From NCBI GenBank assembly GCA_022478985.1, contig JAKSZP010000108.1, positions 62,001-126,000 on the forward strand: a stretch of DNA of 64,000 nucleotides, in the 5' to 3' direction. Shown here in pieces: positions 1 to 10,457 of the stretch; positions within the stretch are counted from its first letter, which is position 1; each line of letters begins with the position of its first letter. The stretch is from Massospora cicadina (lineage: Eukaryota > Entomophthoromycota > Entomophthoromycetes > Entomophthorales > Entomophthoraceae). The notes under the pieces are model-generated. The model saw nothing but the letters and a program-made list of their open reading frames with translations, was not told where the DNA came from and ran no database searches. The position numbers and the translations under genes are program-made.

Positions 1-60
1 TAATTGCAATCCATGATACTATTAATGACTTAGTCTGAATACAAACTTGTTGATATTTAT

Positions 61-342
61 ATGATGTTTGGGAAAGAATTGGGCGATTTCTGGCGTTTTA
101 GAGTTATCCAGGATATCATTGGAATGAGTCTTGGGTTAATAACAGAGGCTTTAGACTATAACACCTTCATGAAAGCCCCTTTTATTATTTTCAAAAGGGT
201 AGAAGGGGAACAGAGGGTAGGGGAGCGGTTCTTTAGGGGGCAGGGCAGTCGCCCATCTCTCATTTATCACATGAGAAAGGTCACTGAGCAGGGACAGGGG
301 AGCTACAATGAGCCTAGGTACCTGCTTACATTTGGAGGGTAA
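61..342 (+). pseudogene. unidentified 93-codon open frame, possible element remnant
   Basis: An isolated open frame in AT-rich sequence. I recognise no family. Around residues 17-26 it reads IQDIIGMSLG, which resembles a stretch (YEDIIAMNLG) in the frame at 1592-1822; the similarity is also visible in the DNA (both share aggatatcat). This suggests two decayed copies of one repeated coding sequence rather than a host gene. No start context, intron signal or partner gene supports expression. Confidence 0.2.
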
Positions 343-1591
343 AGTTTGCAGTAAGGGGGAGAGGTTAAGCCTCTGGACTTACTATGACAACCATCATTGC
401 AACAAACTCCTTTGAGGTTGGAAGCTACACTTTGAGGTTAACGAAGACTGAGGTTTAAGGCCCTTAACATGTTGCAAGGGGTGTGGGAGACCCCTTCTCC
501 ACATCCTGTCTGACTTGGAACGGCCAAATGTAATGCAGCATGCTACCCCAGGAAGGAATATCATTCAAGAAACCCAGCCAGTTGTGTGCCCTATTAATGA
601 GTTCCCCACGCTTCCTGGACACAGGATGGTCTATTGCTGGGGGGTTTAATGTTCTTCAATAACGCAAATTTTTAAAAAGATAGAGGAACTAATATTTTCG
701 CAGGATAAGTGACCCTATTTTTAAGGATGTACTAAGAGCACCTGAGCGTCATGGAAAAAGAGTTCTCAAATAACTCTATCCCCTTTGGTGAGGAAGTATA
801 ATCTATAGAACCTGTGAGTTGAGAGGTGAAAATGGGGGTTGGTTGGTAAAGGAGACTACTATAATGCAAAAGTGAGTATCTGAGACTAGGATGATGGCGA
901 TGAGAGAAGGGGGTCATATTACTTAAATTAAAACGAGTTGGATCATAAACTATCAGGGATGACGTTAAATAGACCATTACAAATTTATACTTGAGATGAA
1001 GTTGCAGAGATCACGGTAAATATGGGCTTAAACGTGTGCAGGTTTTTAAGACATAAATGTTAATGATGTGGCTAAGTGTGAGAAGACTGAGATTTAAATT
1101 AGGGTGTGTTAAAACCATTGGATGGCCCCAAAAGTCATAGGTATAGTTCCCAAATTAAATTTAGATTCGGAAAGTTGTGGCTAATCAGACAGGTAATAAT
1201 TCACAAGGTGTTTAAGCTCCCCACCACAAGCCAAAGAGTTGTAATAGGGGCTCCCATGTGGTTTACAAGAGTAATATCAATGTGTGGAAAGGACGGAAAA
1301 AATTAACCCCAGGGATCTGCAATTGAGTGTCAGAAGTAGAATCAAACATGATCATACTAATGGACATGAGTTTGTTGCTTAAAGTTATCAAATTTAGCTA
1401 GCTGTTTTTGTCGTCCTGGTGTAAATATAGATAAAATTAATGATTATCCACAACATGATTAAAAAGTGTGTTCAAAAGCGTGTCATTCATCAACTTTCTG
1501 TTTTCAGGACAGGAAACATAGTAATTGTGTGGTAGTACCCTCGAAGACCAACTTTAAAGTTAGTTATTTAGGGGTTTTAATGTAGTAAAAT
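343..1591. other. AT-rich sequence with no recognisable gene
   Basis: Only short frames interrupted by stops occur here, including a 66-codon frame at 1106-1306 that I cannot place. No domain, RNA gene or element end is recognisable. It lies between two mutually similar short frames and may be the body of an old unidentified repeat. Confidence 0.4.
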
Positions 1592-1822
1592 ATGTCAAAG
1601 AATAATTTCCCAGCTAATCCTATTGAGAGAAGCCACCTTGATATTGAAAGAGAAGTATATGAGGATATCATAGCAATGAACCTGGGCTTATTAGATGGTT
1701 GCTCATTGGTTGGAACCATCCAAGCACCTGAAAATATCTTCAATGACTTGGTTGGGTTGAAAACTACATCATGTGATCCGCCAGAATGGTGGATGATGCA
1801 ACCAAATGAATCAGCATGCTGA
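1592..1822 (+). pseudogene. unidentified 76-codon open frame similar to the one at 61-342
   Basis: A short frame of unknown function. Residues 22-31 (YEDIIAMNLG) match the pattern in the frame at 61-342, about 1.55 kb upstream in the same orientation. The pair looks like a decayed direct repeat. Nothing else in the translation is diagnostic, and a chance open frame remains possible. Confidence 0.2.
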
Positions 1823-2289
1823 TGAAATAAAAGAGATCATCATAATTGGTGGATTCAATTGTATCAGACTTAATTCTTGATAGGTACTTTTAAGGCCTTT
1901 AATTCTCAGAGAATCTTAAGGCATTTGGATTACTCAAAAGTAATTCTAAGTTATCTTAAGCATATAAGCTAATATTTTTTGGTTTAGGATATTTAGAATA
2001 CTAATATTAAACTATTTGATATAGATTTTCCCTCCTTTGGCACGCCAGAAAAGTAGAAATCTTGGATGGTTGCTGAAGGGAGTGTTTGAAGGTATGCCCT
2101 ATACTAAACAATCTCTTTACTAATTTTTTGAGCTTATTTTAGAGTAAGGATGTGAGCATGGGTAGATAAGTCATATCCCTTAGGAAAACGCCATGACCTA
2201 GCGCTTATATATTACATGAGCTAGCGCATTCTTCTAAACCAGGGCTAGTTTGAGGCTTATAACCCTTCTTTGTCCTAAAGGGGTAAAGG
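1823..2289. other. unassigned sequence next to a gypsy remnant
   Basis: Stop-ridden in all frames. The part nearest 2290 may be the continuation of the minus-strand gypsy pol remnant beyond RNase H, but no motif is clear enough to claim it. Confidence 0.3.
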
Positions 2290-3325
2290 GTCTGTGTAGT
2301 TGGAGGGGTTCTCCTCAGAACTTACAATCCTGAAGTACATCAGGGACTGGTGGTCCATCCTAACATAATTTTGTTCTGGTCTCTTTGTAGAAAAGTACCA
2401 CCAGTGAGTGAGCGCCCAGGATACGGCGTCCAACTTCTTGTTTTAAATGGCCCATGCCTGCTCAGAGTCCATTAGTTAGTATGAAAAAGTAGGAGAAAGG
2501 GTGCTCTTCCCTATTATTCACTTGCAACATCATGTCACCCACAAGTATTGGGAGACGTTACAAGCCATGATTAATGGCTTGGATGTTTCATCGTGATTGA
2601 GAACTGGCGAAGATTTGAAGAGCTCATTTATAGTCACAAAGGCCTGCTGAAATTCATCTGTCCATCTAAAGAGGGCGTTTTTAGTCAGGGTTGAGTGGAG
2701 TCGCCAACTAGGATAAAGCAGTGAAGAACTTTTTTAGAAGAGTTATGGTGTTAGGAAGCTCCAGTAATTTTTGTAAGGTTGTAGTGGACCATGATTTAAT
2801 ATCTTTTAACTTTCATGGGAGAACAACTTAGGATCTTCTAAATATATGCTAACTGGAAGGTAACCTCCTTCTTAAAACTCACTTTTGGAGGGCTTCACAA
2901 AGAGTTCATCTTTTTGGATGGCACCCATTACTGCTTCCAATTCCTTAGCATTTTGGTCATTCTCAGGGTAAATAGTCATAATACTATCTACATATGAGGT
3001 AGTACATAAGAACTAAGGACTTCCAAGACATTGTCAATAAGTTGTTAAAATGTTGCAGAGGAATTATATAAGCCCAAAAGACACCACCATTAACTGATAT
3101 AACCCTCTCCTAATGCATATTACCATGAGCAATTCTGACCATCCCTGACTATTACTTGGTTAAAGGAGCTTAACAGGTCAAGTATAAAATAATTAGAAAC
3201 TTTTCAATGGCCTGAGAATACGATTGTTCCTGGGATATTGTAAGTTCTGGGAGCAGCCATTATGCCTGGACAGTTAGGAGTTCCGCAAAAATCCAGAAAA
3301 GGGGCCTAAGTAGGCTACTGTACCC
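2290..3325 (-). pseudogene. decayed Ty3/gypsy reverse transcriptase and RNase H remnant
   Basis: Reading the minus strand from 3325 downward, with several frame changes, the order is: an RT start resembling the APFFFVKKDGTLRPCVDY region, FILDLLSSFNQ (equivalent to FSKLDLVNAFNQ in the copy at 33.6 kb), a MPFGL-type segment near 3070, a VDS box near 2985 where the catalytic YIDD should be, then RNase H with the landmarks KKLDAVSWAL and MDHQSLMYF near 2340. The gypsy pol order is clear but every stretch is broken by stops. It lies back to back with plus-strand gag pieces, so two fragments were brought together by rearrangement or nested insertion. Confidence 0.7.
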
Positions 3326-3900
3326 CTCATTAACAAAAGAAATTTAGCCCATGTAGTGGATGAGCGGTGAATGACAGCTTAAGTCCTTAAGATTTCTCCC
3401 CTTTTAGTCCTTCCAACTACCAAGGAGTTTTTGGAAAGGATTAGGGGGCTATGTAAGAAAGTGGTGGAAGCCAGAGACCATCATCAGACTTCATTATGTT
3501 TTCCTTACAATGCCATATTCACCATAAATGAGGTTTAAGTCTATCTAAGGTGTTCATACTGATTTTATAAGCCAATGAATCAATAGGAGTGAATTTGGAT
3601 TTGGTAACCATCTCCAAGCCTTCCAAATCATGTGATGGTGGGTCTAGCCTATCTCTAAATAGGTCAGGAATTTTAGAACAATTAATTCAAACTGGAATTG
3701 ACCCTACCATCCATTCCAAGGGTGTTCTACCAGTCCACCAAACTGCTTATTTTCCTGCTAGGATGCAATCAGTTCACAAAAGTATTTTTAAAAGACTTGA
3801 TAGTGGCAATACAAATGGAAGTAGAGGAATTTACTCTTCTATACTCTCTCTGATTTTGCTAAAACATCTTGTGGTGTATTAATCCTCAAATCTCGCTTCA
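3320..3900 (+). pseudogene. gypsy gag-block fragment
   Basis: The DNA around 3325-3500 is strongly similar to 50.85-51.0 kb (shared run tttagcccatgtagtggat) and more distantly to the gag blocks at 18.1 and 36.4 kb, where the peptide reads HMVDERWVSALPLRIP. A 97-codon frame (3589-3882) continues it and also has a counterpart near 51.15 kb. I infer it is the N-terminal gag region of the chromodomain gypsy family because in the 18-20 kb copy this block is followed by a retropepsin motif. No capsid or CCHC motif is visible, so gag identity rests on position. Confidence 0.55.
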
Positions 3901-4825
3901 TTGGGGATTTGTTGACACTAATGCACATATCCTTTATTTCAAGATTGAAAATATAAGACAGCGATTTCCAGCATGTTCTGATGTCAGTCCATTCTTTGAT
4001 TTTTACTATTTCTTAAGAATAAAGCTTTAAATCTCCTATCTTTTAACTCAAAGGTAGTTTGTGGTGACCTTTAGCAGCCATTTTTAAAATTTTTGGAATA
4101 GCTGGCCCATAGTGGCGCTTTTCCTTCCCAATTTTTACAATTATTGTGGCTGGTTTTACTATTTGGGTTTCTGTTTTCATTTTGGGTAGTAATTTATACA
4201 GAATGGTAGGCAAGTCTTATTCTCATCAGCAGGTTCTATAACATAATATTAAAATTTATAATATTAACCTTATTCACCTTTTTTGAATAAATAACGCGTT
4301 GGTTTTATTAAATAAGCAGAACTTGAAATTCTTGCTTAATATGGTAGTTTATTGGCGATCACCTTGTTCATTTGATTAAAGCCTCTAAGCCATGATTGAT
4401 GATTGCCTTAGAGCCCAGATAAAAGTAAAGCATACTTCAAATGCAAGATTTAATTAGCCCACTTTTTTACTCCTCATCAGCAAAAAAATGTTAGATAGAT
4501 AATAATTATGGGAGTGTTGTTTTTTCCAGAACCCATTCCTTTCTCGTCTTCCCATAATCTCTTTTCTCTGGTGATCAGACTCCAACTGGTGAGTCAGATC
4601 AAACGGAAACTAGGTGTCTCTAAGCCCTTTGATGTTTTTATTGATCTCAGTACAACAGGCTCTAATTAATGAAGCCCTTTTACTGAAGACCCTGTTTCTC
4701 TTTCAGAAATTAGCACAGTTGAAATGCCTGTGATTACATCATCCAAGCTAACTATGTCATGAAGTTGCAAATAAGCATGATCATTTCTATTTTAGTGCCA
4801 ATTTAGCACAGTTGAGATCCCACAA
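3901..4825. other. degenerate sequence, probably gypsy gag interior
   Basis: No readable frame or motif. It lies between a gag-block fragment and a possible protease remnant in the same order as the 18-20.7 kb copy, so it is probably decayed gag interior. This is inference from position only. Confidence 0.3.
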
Positions 4826-4985
4826 GGTGTTCATTGATGCCTTCTTAGATAAAGTATTATCTGTGAAATTCATGATTTTAGAAGTAGCTAAAGATCTGAA
4901 TCTGTATTTTGAATTAGGGCCATCTGTATTAGGTGCTTCTTCAACTCCAACTATTTGCTATGAAGTGTAACGTCTTGTCTCATTT
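4826..4985 (+). pseudogene. possible retropepsin remnant of a gypsy element
   Basis: The plus-strand peptide around FIDAFLDKVLSVKF followed by LNLYFELGPS aligns in spacing with the protease of the copy at 20.5 kb (ALVDTGAAGNF, then LTLDLDL). The catalytic DTG is not preserved here. The similarity is weak and the call depends on the matching order after the gag fragment at 3.3-3.9 kb. Confidence 0.35.
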
Positions 4986-5465
4986 TATTTGCTTAGTTTT
5001 TGCTTTTGTGACTATTTCGATGGGTGCCAGAATTGTTACTTCCTTTATTCCTGGGTAGGTTAATCGCGTTGTCAACAGTTAAATATTATCCTTGAGTCCA
5101 ATTTTTTTAAGAAACACATGCTTATGTGGTGAGTTCCATATAGTTATACTTTCTGCATTGAGTGCATTGATATTCATCACTACAAATCCTCTATCAATAA
5201 TCTACCGCTTAACTTCCCTTCTGGGTTAACATCTTTTATAGATTTTTCAATATGGAAAAAGACAACTATCTTTTACATCACTCTGAAGAAGTCTGACTTT
5301 TCATTTAATGGTGGATTTTATCAATAAATGCCCGTTGTGATAATTAAACAATAAGGTAAGACCTTGGAGTTTGGTTAGAAGATATTGTAAGTCTTAATTC
5401 CCATGCCCTCCTATTAGATTGTAAAGAAATATCTCTTCAGGAATAGTAGTGGCCATAGGCATCAA
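4986..5465. other. unassigned degenerate sequence between gypsy fragments
   Basis: Between the possible protease remnant and the next gag-block fragment. It may hold linker or RT sequence of the same decayed element, but I could not identify motifs. Confidence 0.3.
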
Positions 5466-5640
5466 GTGTCTCCACTTTCACATCTCAGTGACATTAGTCA
5501 GGTGGTAGATGAGTGATGGGTTACTGCTTTGCCCAATAAGGTTCCTACTAGGATGCACATTTTCCTCTTCCACTTTTCTAAAGATGACAAAAGGGGTTTT
5601 CAATGAATTTATTCCAATACAGGGGCCTAAGCTGATACCC
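5466..5640 (+). pseudogene. second gypsy gag-block fragment
   Basis: The run from about 5468 (including ggtggtagatgag and gggttactgc) aligns without gaps to the 18.13-18.22 kb gag block (atggtagacgag, gggtatcagc), the segment encoding HMVDERWVSALPLRIP in the better copy. It is the fifth copy of this block in the window. Stops interrupt all frames. Confidence 0.5.
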
Positions 5641-6036
5641 TGCGGCTCATCACCCTTCTAGGTAAGGCATTTCCATTATAGGAAAAATACTTAAATCTGC
5701 CCCAAATCTCTCCCAACACCAAAAAATTTAGATTGGTCCATTCAAAATATAATGGATTGCAGATTAAATTCCCAACTTTCTTAATATGCCCCTGAGGTAA
5801 ATATACTTATTCAACAAGTCAGAATGAATTCATGCAAATCTGGATTACCCAATTTACCAATCTATACAATTTTATGAAAAATTGAGCCAATTGATTTAAT
5901 TTTTCACAGATCATCTCTCAAAAAATTTATGAATTGATACAAAGATTTTGAAGACTACACCCTCATATAACATTTTTCCCAGTCCATTTAATCAAGATGT
6001 GCACAGGGGTTTGAGCCCAGGACAGTGCTTTTTGAT

Positions 6037-6200
6037 CCCATCTGACTCGTAAAAAATAAAAATTAACTGAGGTGGGTTGACCTTGGGACAAATGTACCAC
6101 ACCAAGAATTTTTCTAGCCAGTACAAGTTTAGAACCAAAACCTGCACTTAGGGTGTAAGCAGTTTTACCTGCTCGGCTAACCACCCTTCCCATCTGACTC
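6037..6200 (-). mobile_element. tRNA-derived SINE copy 1, with 12-bp target-site duplication
   Basis: The insertion (body about 6049-6188, read on the minus strand) is flanked by the perfect 12-bp direct repeat cccatctgactc at 6037-6048 and 6189-6200. It begins AAGGGTGGTTAGCCGAGCAGG; the box A-like TAGCCGAGCAGG is followed by a box B-like GGTTCTAAACT, as expected for an internal RNA polymerase III promoter of tRNA origin. The body then runs through GTGTGGTACATTTGTCCCAA and ends with an A/T-rich tail. A second copy lies at 6590-6725. Its 3' part resembles the end of the family-2 LINEs, the likely mobilising partner. Confidence 0.85.
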
Positions 6201-6511
6201 TTTTGCTTTCTTTACTATACATGTAACAGCCCTCTATAAGGTATGTTTCTGTTTATTCTCTCTTTTATTTTCCTTTTTAAATATACTATCTTTTCTTTAG
6301 GTACTGTTTGTGATATCCGCCCTCCACACCATATCATCAGGATTTCATGTTAATCCACTGGCTCATGCCATCATCTGTCAAATGGTGTCAAGAATTATGG
6401 AGTGGGTGTTCCAATACATTGATCTAGTGACTTACATGCTATGATCAAACCTGTAAAAGTTTATCTCCAAGATTATGATTTCTGATCTATCACATACACT
6501 GTGTGCGCTTT

Positions 6512-6985
6512 TGTTAGGCTTTGCCCTAGTAGGGGTGAAGCCCCAACCTGGGGTTATCAACTTATTTTATTATTTAGCTTGATGCTAGCAAAGGGTGGTT
6601 AGCTGGGCAGCTAAAACTATATCCACCCTAGTGCAAGTTTTGAGTTTGAAACCTGTACTGGCTAGAAATTTTCTTAGTGTTGTATATTTGTCCCAAGGTC
6701 ATCCCACCTCAAATATTTTTTATCATGACGCTAGCTAATAATTATTCTTATTACTTTACTGATCAATGCAATATTAGACCTAAAACTCAATATTTATATT
6801 ACTTTATGTTATATGGCATTGAACAATCTCAATTTTTAGTGTCAGAATTACAAATGAACATACTCAAAATAATTATAACTAAATAATCTGCTTTAAAATA
6901 AGCTAGTGCAATTCTCCCTATTACAATTACTATCCTTTTGCTGCAGAAAAAAGCCCTGAATCAGTTATATCTCACTTTGTTCCTA
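6512..6985 (+). repeat. old dispersed repeat R2, occupied by SINE copy 2
   Basis: The flanks of the SINE (6512-6579 and 6736-6985) align with 9680-10015 in the same orientation, sharing for example ggggtgaagcc, tattactttactgat and caattctccctatt. Neither copy shows a coding frame or recognisable domain. It may be a fragment of a larger unknown repeat, because in this copy it continues directly into repeat R1 (7015-7420). Confidence 0.7.
6580..6735 (+). mobile_element. tRNA-derived SINE copy 2, with target-site duplication
   Basis: The body (about 6590-6725) is clearly homologous to the minus-strand SINE at 6049-6188: it starts AAGGGTGGTTAGCTGGGCAG and shares TGTACTGGCTAGAAA and GTCCCAAGGTCA. 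It is flanked by tgatgctagc (6580-6589) and tgacgctagc (6726-6735), a 10-bp duplication with one difference. The surrounding repeat exists without the SINE at 9680-10015, which supplies the empty site near 9765. Box A and box B are mutated, so transcription is doubtful. Confidence 0.85.
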
Positions 6986-7014
6986 TCCTGGCCCTATTTT
7001 ATGAGCACTTAAAA

Positions 7015-7420
7015 TGTAACTTAGTTCCATTTATCCTGTAAAAGGTCTGGGATATAATATTTTAATTCTTCCATGTTTTAGTGGGGTATGCTACAATCAT
7101 TCCATATATCCCTTATTGTATCCTTTGTTTTCCTAGCACTATTTAAAGTTTAATAATATACCTAACAAAATAAATTTTACGCATTTACCTTAAATTAAGC
7201 TCTCTCTTTGTTATGTCCATTCTCTTAGGACAGCTGAACCAACATTTGGTTAAGTCCCTAGGCATTATATGTTTATCAGAACCTCTGGCCTCTATCTAGC
7301 CAAGTTCCATTTATAAAGTATATCGTCCAACCCTGAAAGCGTTGAAGGACCAGAAACTAGACAATCTGGCTCTACAATTCTGACAGAAAACTGGTGCTTT
7401 CTTCCGAGTCACCTTATAAG
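7015..7420 (+). repeat. old dispersed repeat R1, copy 1
   Basis: It aligns with 17060-17450: both contain gtaaaaggtctg, tctagcactattta and cagaacctctggcctctat in the same order. No protein domain is visible. Together with R2 just upstream it forms a unit of about 0.9 kb that reappears split at 9.68-10.02 kb and 17.06-17.45 kb. Confidence 0.7.
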
Positions 7421-9679
7421 CTTCACATGAGAAAAATATTTTCACTTTTAGACAAACTTTACTATTATAATGATTCAACTTATCAAGTGTCTCCTATCAA
7501 GATAGAGGCTATTTGCAAACTTACATAAGGAATAAAACATAAAATGTTAAAATCAATCATAAAAATGTGCTATATAAAGTCTCATAGATGATCTTGGTTA
7601 AATTTATAATGAGGAGACCTGCAAAATTGAATGGGCCCACTAAATCTCTTTTTTGAAAAGCAGCTTGATCTAATAGGGGATTGTGCTAACTACGCTGCTT
7701 GGGAGCTCTGAATAGCGGAAGGCAAAATCTATGAAAATGACTAGTTAGCTGATGAAAATTTTTATGAGATATGGGAAGTTGTTTGATATGAAAACAACTA
7801 TGCTTAATCTTGAAGCGGCTCCAGAAAAAGCAGTGCAAGCATTTTACTATGATTAAATAAGTTTAGATTGTATTAATAAAACCTGAGTTTGTTAAGGCAG
7901 TAAACTGGATGTTGTCATTAAACTGATGCTCAACAATAAAACAAAGAGTTAATAAAATTAGTTAATTTAATGCCTCCACGATAATGACATTAACACCTCA
8001 AAACAGATAATTAAATGCCTCTTCATCCTAGCCACGGTTACTCACTAAGGTGAATGTTTTATCCAAGATAACATCACTCCAGATAATTTTAATGACTCTG
8101 GTTCCATCTACTTCCCCACGTCAAGTCTCACTGTTGATAAAGTAGGACTCAAATGAGATGAGCCAAGTACATCTATACCCAATTTAATTTCGTGTTCTGA
8201 GGCTCACCACTGTTCTATGAAGACTTTGACCATCTGAGTTGAATGCCTCCTCTTTCAGCTCATTTTACTTACAGAAGGCTTGGCAAAAATCACAGATTCA
8301 CTTTTTTCTAGCTGAACCAAGTGATTTTACAGCCAATTTGATGACCCTTAACAAGATCCTTTGCCATTAAGGTGGGTTACTTTGGGCCAGCTAAGGAAAT
8401 TTCCCACACAATTAAGTTATATTTTCATAACTTCTTATTATATTATCAACCTTTTATTACTTCTATTATATTTATAACATTCTATGTTTTCCTTCCAATG
8501 CCAAAGAATCAAAACACCTGATCCAACCAATTGGAAAGATGATATAATTTTAATTTGACCAAATGATCTACCACGATTAAACTCATTAACCTTAGCTGCA
8601 TTGATTCTGATCCTCTAAACTTAACCTATGAGGGGCCACCACATTATTAGGCTTTACATTGATATTTTAAAATGTCCAATTGATTCAGTTTGAAAACTTA
8701 ACATTATCAACAATACTTATAGCCACCATATTTCCAATACTAAACCTCCAGATTTGGACCTTGAGACTAAACCAATTAAAAGTTTAAATTTTAATACTGG
8801 CCACTGAGCTGAGATTAAAGTTAGACACTTAATTTAAAGTACAAAGAGAATAACTCAATAAATATAAAAAGGAAACTTTTTCTCTAAACCTCAAAACTAG
8901 CTTAGATTTCATGAGCCTCAAAGCTTTTAAGCCATTTGGGTTATAAGTCATAGATAGTCAATAATAAGTTTAACCATCTTGGCCGCCTTAAGGCACCATA
9001 TACCCCAGCATATTACACAAGTACTTCATTGGTCAGCCCAAGGGTGCCTTAATTATCTGGATGCTGAACAGCATGTCTCAAGCCATTAAATTTGGCTTCA
9101 CCTCTGGCAACCACACTGGTGAAAATATCATTATTTCTTCTAAAGCCCTCCGCAATGTTGAACCCAACTTTAACAAATTCATCGACTTGACAGCTAACCC
9201 TTGTGGCTAATAGGACATCAAGGTGGCTTAATTTTCTTGGACTTGATTTTTAGGGCCAACTCATTCCATGGCGTTGAGATGGCCCCAATTAATAAAAATT
9301 TGTACCATGACTCAACCTGCTTTCAGGCTTACCTCACTATGCTCCAACTTATCACCAGGTTCCAACTTCCCATCAAGTTTGTTTTTCTAACTATGGGACT
9401 ATACCATGATCTCATATTGCCATATGCACTTGGACCCAATGAACACCACAACACAGGTTGAACCAAGTCCATAAATATATATGGCAGCAAAACAACTAAC
9501 TTTACTAACAATAGTACTTATAATTTAACCCTTTGTCTCATATTTAAGAGGTATAACACTCAACTTTGACTTTCCTCTCAATAAATCTACCAACCTGGCT
9601 ACCTACAAAAGACCAAAGTATCTGTAGTTAAGCACTCTGTTCCATATTAAGCACTTATCACCCTGGTTGAGGATTGGAG
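7421..9679. other. AT-rich sequence with no recognisable gene
   Basis: No domain, RNA gene or element boundary was identified. The stretch 9030-9460 is less AT-rich and yields partly open frames on the plus strand (for example 9201-9461), but stops appear in every frame and I recognise no family. It is most likely another decayed element. Confidence 0.4.
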
Positions 9680-10015
9680 GGGGCTCTGTTGAACTTTGTC
9701 CTGATATGGGGTGAAGCCTTAAATTGGGGTTATCACTTATCTATTATCTATCTTAACGTTAGCTAATCATCACTATTATTACTTTACTGATCCAAGCTTT
9801 ATTCACCTAAAGATAAAAATCATTATTAACTTTAAGTTCTATAGCACTGAGAAATCTCATTTTAATAACATCAAATTACAAATGGACATACTCAAGTCAA
9901 ATTTCCTCCAAAGTGATCCACTATACAATTAGCTTGGACAATTCTCCCTATTTTAGTTGCTACTTTTTACTTTAAGGAACAAAGCCCTATCTATTTTCTA
10001 TATCACCTTTGTCAG
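9680..10015 (+). repeat. old dispersed repeat R2, copy 2, SINE-free
   Basis: Homologous to 6512-6985 but lacking SINE copy 2. The site corresponding to the SINE insertion reads ttaacgttagctaat near 9765, with a single copy of the duplicated target. This copy stops where the sequence leading to the family-1 LINE begins; its expected continuation (R1) is found 7 kb away at 17.06 kb. Confidence 0.7.
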
Positions 10016-10376
10016 AAAATTAACCATATGGATACTCTAATGATTTAGCGAGATTTGGGATGAAATAGGCTAATCATAGTGGAATGGCTTATTGACTGGA
10101 TTTTGTGGGTACTGAAGTGATTGCTAGGTAGCTGCTACCTAAATTGGGTCAAGAAAAATCCAAGTATTACACCAAGATTGGAAGTTAGAATCAAGTAGGG
10201 CAATTGATAATACAAAATTAATATATCACTGGTGACTAATAGCCAAGGATAATCCAATTGTTTTATTTTGTATGTGTCAGAGAAACCCAATGATCCCAAG
10301 TTCAAGGCAGCTTATGTTGTTTCCAGCGCTCATATATAATAATGACAAGTGCCTAATAAAGTCAAATCCCCAAATG
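10016..10376. other. unassigned sequence between repeat R2 and the LINE
   Basis: AT-rich, no gene. It contains the perfect inverted repeat taggtagctgctaccta near 10125-10145. With 16470-17059 it forms the sequence separating repeat R2 from its expected partner R1, so it may be part of an older insertion into which the LINE jumped. Confidence 0.3.
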
Positions 10377-10457
10377 ATCAACTATGATTTTTTTAGTACT
10401 AGATGGTCCCAACCCAAGGGGGGATTCATCGATGTTTATTGAATTACGCCTGGGCTC

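Noticed and set aside
6310..6440. Possible integrase-like peptide (LHTISSGFH) near the first SINE
   Set aside because: Only a few residues match the gypsy integrase and the surrounding order is missing.
9201..9511. Overlapping plus- and minus-strand frames that might be a host gene
   Set aside because: No family resemblance, no support from context, and both are interrupted nearby; kept only as an unassigned stretch.
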